Assembly (NCBI GenBank): GCA_022360375.1
Contig: JAKSCW010000563.1
Coordinates: forward strand, 1-6,107
From: Balneolales bacterium
GTDB taxonomy: Bacteria; Bacteroidota; Rhodothermia; Balneolales; Balneolaceae
Length of the DNA: 6,107 bases
Direction: 5' to 3'
Shown: one piece after another, positions 4,954-6,107 of the stretch
Position numbering within the stretch: the first letter of the stretch is position 1
How the letters are laid out: each line of letters starts with the position of its first letter
The notes under the pieces: model-generated
The model's input: only the letters and a program-made list of their open reading frames with translations
Databases searched by the model: none
Told to the model about the DNA's origin: nothing
Made by a program: the position numbers and the translations under genes

Positions 4954-5448
4954 ATGTATCTCCCAAATAGATATATCTCCACTCATCCTCGATATGCAGG
5001 TTCCGGCGTCTTTGGTTCGATTGGAAAAGTTCTAGGTAAGATAGCATCAAAGGCTAGCGGTGAGGCTACGAAGAAGCTTATAAAGAAGGGTATAAGCACC
5101 GCTGGTGAACAAGCTTCGAAAGCGATTCTCAAGAAGTCACAGGCTGTAGTAGATGAGAATCTAGGAAAACTCGTCAATATGGCTATAAAGAAAGTGACAA
5201 AGCCGAAGGCGAAGGCTAAGGCTAAGGTGAAGTCAAAGTCAAAAGCGGTTACTCAACCGGTATCACAGACGTTGTCTCCTGAAGCGACAATAAACAGATT
5301 GATGGCTGGCTCAGGGAACCGCAAGCCGAAGAGTAAGTCACTGCAAAACAGTGACATTTTAACACTCCAAGATATAATCAATCGAGGAATAAATACGCCT
5401 TTCCTGCCTGAGGCTACGACTTTCGGTAGCGGTATCAAAACGTTGTAG
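4954..5448 (+). CDS. Basic core-like protein, adenain substrate candidate
   Basis: A 164-residue very basic protein resembling adenovirus core/pVI/pX-type proteins and their Polinton counterparts. Residues 1-17 form a short leader (MYLPNRY..) ending in YAGS|G. The part after it, GVFGSIGKVLGKIASKAS (18-35), is an amphipathic Gly/Lys helix like the membrane-active segment of adenovirus pVI. Then come Lys-rich helices and a histone-H1-like Lys/Ala tract (83-98, KPKAKAKAKVKSKSKA) that should bind DNA. Three xGSG sites (15-18, 118-121, 157-160) divide the chain; MAGS|G at 117-121 fits the adenain consensus [MIL]xGx-G exactly. Cleavage at all three would give a 17-residue leader, a 103-residue basic core protein, a 39-residue peptide and a 5-residue tail. 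It lies 13 nt after the DUF8207 gene and is the last gene of the plus-strand block. The DNA-condensing or membrane-lytic role is inferred. Confidence 0.75.
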   Translation: MYLPNRYISTHPRYAGSGVFGSIGKVLGKIASKASGEATKKLIKKGISTAGEQASKAILKKSQAVVDENLGKLVNMAIKKVTKPKAKAKAKVKSKSKAVTQPVSQTLSPEATINRLMAGSGNRKPKSKSLQNSDILTLQDIINRGINTPFLPEATTFGSGIKTL

Positions 5449-5463
5449 ATCTTTTTTTCATTT

Positions 5464-5488
5464 ATCATATTCTTTTTCGGAATATGAT
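5464..5488. terminator. 9-bp hairpin after the core-like gene
   Basis: ATCATATTC (5464-5472) and GAATATGAT (5480-5488) are perfect arms around a 7-nt loop. It starts 15 nt after the core-like stop codon, just after a T-run (5452-5459). This is the first of five hairpins in the convergent junction and the best candidate 3'-end signal for the plus-strand block. Confidence 0.55.
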
Positions 5489-5496
5489 TAATTTTG

Positions 5497-5523
5497 GGTG
5501 GGACCTTAAACTCAGGTCCGACC
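5497..5523. terminator. Second hairpin of the convergent junction
   Basis: GGACCT (5501-5506) and AGGTCC (5514-5519) pair perfectly around a 7-nt loop. The stem extends through one G-G mismatch to GGT (5497-5499) and ACC (5521-5523), giving nine pairs in all. Confidence 0.5.
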
Positions 5524-5551
5524 TTTGCTTCAAACTTTAGCGTAAAATCAT

Positions 5552-5569
5552 GTTAAATTAAAATTTAAC
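5552..5569. terminator. Third hairpin of the convergent junction
   Basis: GTTAAATT (5552-5559) and AATTTAAC (5562-5569) form an 18-nt near-palindrome with AA at the centre. With so small a spacer it could be a dimeric protein-binding site as easily as an RNA hairpin. Confidence 0.45.
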
Positions 5570-5570
5570 G

Positions 5571-5595
5571 GGTGGGGGAGAATTTATCCCCCACC
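5571..5595. terminator. GC-rich 9-bp hairpin near the polymerase end
   Basis: GGTGGGGGA (5571-5579) and TCCCCCACC (5587-5595) are perfect arms around the loop GAATTTA. It is the most GC-rich stem in an otherwise AT-rich window and lies 14 nt past the polymerase stop codon on the minus strand, so it is the best candidate 3'-end signal for the polymerase transcript. Confidence 0.6.
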
Positions 5596-5598
5596 TCA

Positions 5599-5612
5599 TG
5601 AGTGTTCACTCA
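5599..5612. terminator. Palindrome over the polymerase stop codon
   Basis: TGAGTG (5599-5604) and CACTCA (5607-5612) are perfect arms around TT. The right arm contains the polymerase stop codon (5610-5612, TGA on the minus strand). It is the fifth inverted repeat in 150 bp. Confidence 0.4.
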
Positions 5613-6107
5613 AGCTCCGCTTATGCGGTAGTGCCCATGTGCTAGAGTGTTTACTCGATTTGGAAGGATAAATCTCTTATCATCATTGCCAGACAACGCA
5701 ACTTTATTCACCTCTTCTGTGAAAACTTCATGATTTCTCGATCGTATGACTGTCATCTTTCGTAACTGTGATGTACCTTCAAAGAGACATTTCTTGTAGT
5801 CGTTAAACTTGATGTCTTTCGCTATTACCGATTTCTTTACGCCTTTGCATTTCTTTTCCTCTTTACCTTCATACATCTTATATGCGTAAAGCTTCGCTCT
5901 CAATCCTACAAATTCCTCGATTATTTTACCGCCAGCCTCATCTTTGAACATACCAACAACCTTCTTGTTCAAACCTGTTGGTATAACTGGATGATCATTT
6001 GGATAGTTGCTGGTATCGAATAACTCCTTTACGTCAGCCTTGATGTCTTTGTAAAAATCTTCAGTCTCAATCTCATAAGCGAGGGAGTCAGTATCTGTAA
6101 ACAGAAG
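5610..6107 (-). CDS. Family B DNA polymerase, C-terminal part (partial)
   Basis: The last 165 residues of a protein-primed-type family B DNA polymerase; the rest lies beyond the window's right edge. This is the replication enzyme of Polinton/adintovirus elements. The fragment begins in the palm domain with LLFTDTDSLAYEIET, where TDTDS is motif C carrying the two catalytic aspartates. It continues with DFYKDI..ELFDTSNYP, which I associate with the Polinton/adintovirus lineage, then KKVVGMFKDEAGGK and FVGLRAKLYAYKM, corresponding to the KxY region that contacts the primer strand. The thumb/C-terminal part includes CKGVKK, the FNDYKKCLFEG block and VIRSRNHEVFTEEVNKVALSGNDDKR. The frame is open without stops to 6107, so the Leu codon TTG near 5972 is internal and not a start. 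It converges on the plus-strand virion genes with five hairpins between. Confidence 0.92.
   Translation of the reverse strand, partial: LLFTDTDSLAYEIETEDFYKDIKADVKELFDTSNYPNDHPVIPTGLNKKVVGMFKDEAGGKIIEEFVGLRAKLYAYKMYEGKEEKKCKGVKKSVIAKDIKFNDYKKCLFEGTSQLRKMTVIRSRNHEVFTEEVNKVALSGNDDKRFILPNRVNTLAHGHYRISGA

Noticed and set aside
5200..5247. AAGGCN tandem-like DNA repeat
   Set aside because: It is explained by the Lys/Ala tract of the basic protein and varies at third positions, as expected of coding sequence.
5970..5972. TTG as a start codon for a separate 120-aa protein
   Set aside because: The frame continues upstream without a stop to the window edge and encodes the TDTDS polymerase motif, so this Leu is internal.
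1..6107. CRISPR arrays, tRNA or rRNA genes, insertion sequences
   Set aside because: No regularly spaced repeats with unique spacers, no cloverleaf-like or rRNA-like segments and no transposase frame were seen; the gene content is that of a eukaryotic virus.

Overview
The window looks like part of a Maverick/Polinton-type element, i.e. an adintovirus-like double-stranded DNA virus of eukaryotes, either free or integrated in an invertebrate-type host genome. Four things support this: (i) the C-terminal part of a family B DNA polymerase of the Polinton/adintovirus kind (TDTDS motif, then a KLYAYKM region) on the minus strand at the right edge; (ii) a compact adenovirus-type (adenain) cysteine protease with a visible His/Asp/Gln/Cys active site; (iii) a trimeric-fibre-like protein with four shaft repeats; (iv) a right-hand cluster of small virion or virion-associated proteins, including a DUF8207-type protein, a Lys/Ala-rich protein resembling adenovirus core/pVI/pX proteins, and a two-helix membrane protein with a PSAP late-domain motif. 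The hexon (major capsid), penton, packaging ATPase, integrase and terminal inverted repeats are not in this window, so the assignment rests on the genes present. All ORFs are intact, unspliced and tightly packed, so there is no sign of decay.

Layout, left to right. A plus-strand zinc-ribbon-like gene (13-474) is followed by a perfect 12-bp hairpin in a convergent junction. Next comes a minus-strand block read right to left: protease (2751-2323), fibre (2275-809) and a small Trp-rich ORF (764-534). A 50-bp AT-rich divergent promoter with a perfectly palindromic TATA run (2752-2801) separates the protease from a plus-strand block: a 106-aa unknown (2802-3122), the membrane protein with PSAP (3156-3872), a repeat-rich 150-bp gap, the DUF8207 protein (4023-4940) and the basic core-like protein (4954-5448). 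A second convergent junction (5449-5609) carries five successive hairpins. The polymerase then runs in from the right edge (6107-5610).

The genes fit one programme of virion building. The protease probably matures the basic core-like protein, which carries three evenly placed xGSG sites, one of them (MAGS|G) an exact adenain consensus. The fibre and the 106-aa protein share the N-terminal peptide MPV-x-KF although they are transcribed in opposite directions, which suggests a common docking tag on the capsid. The PSAP protein may act at membranes during entry or exit. Repeated hairpins at gene ends, with no AATAAA seen where I looked at the convergent junctions, raise the possibility of hairpin-guided transcript 3' ends of the kind known in mimiviruses.
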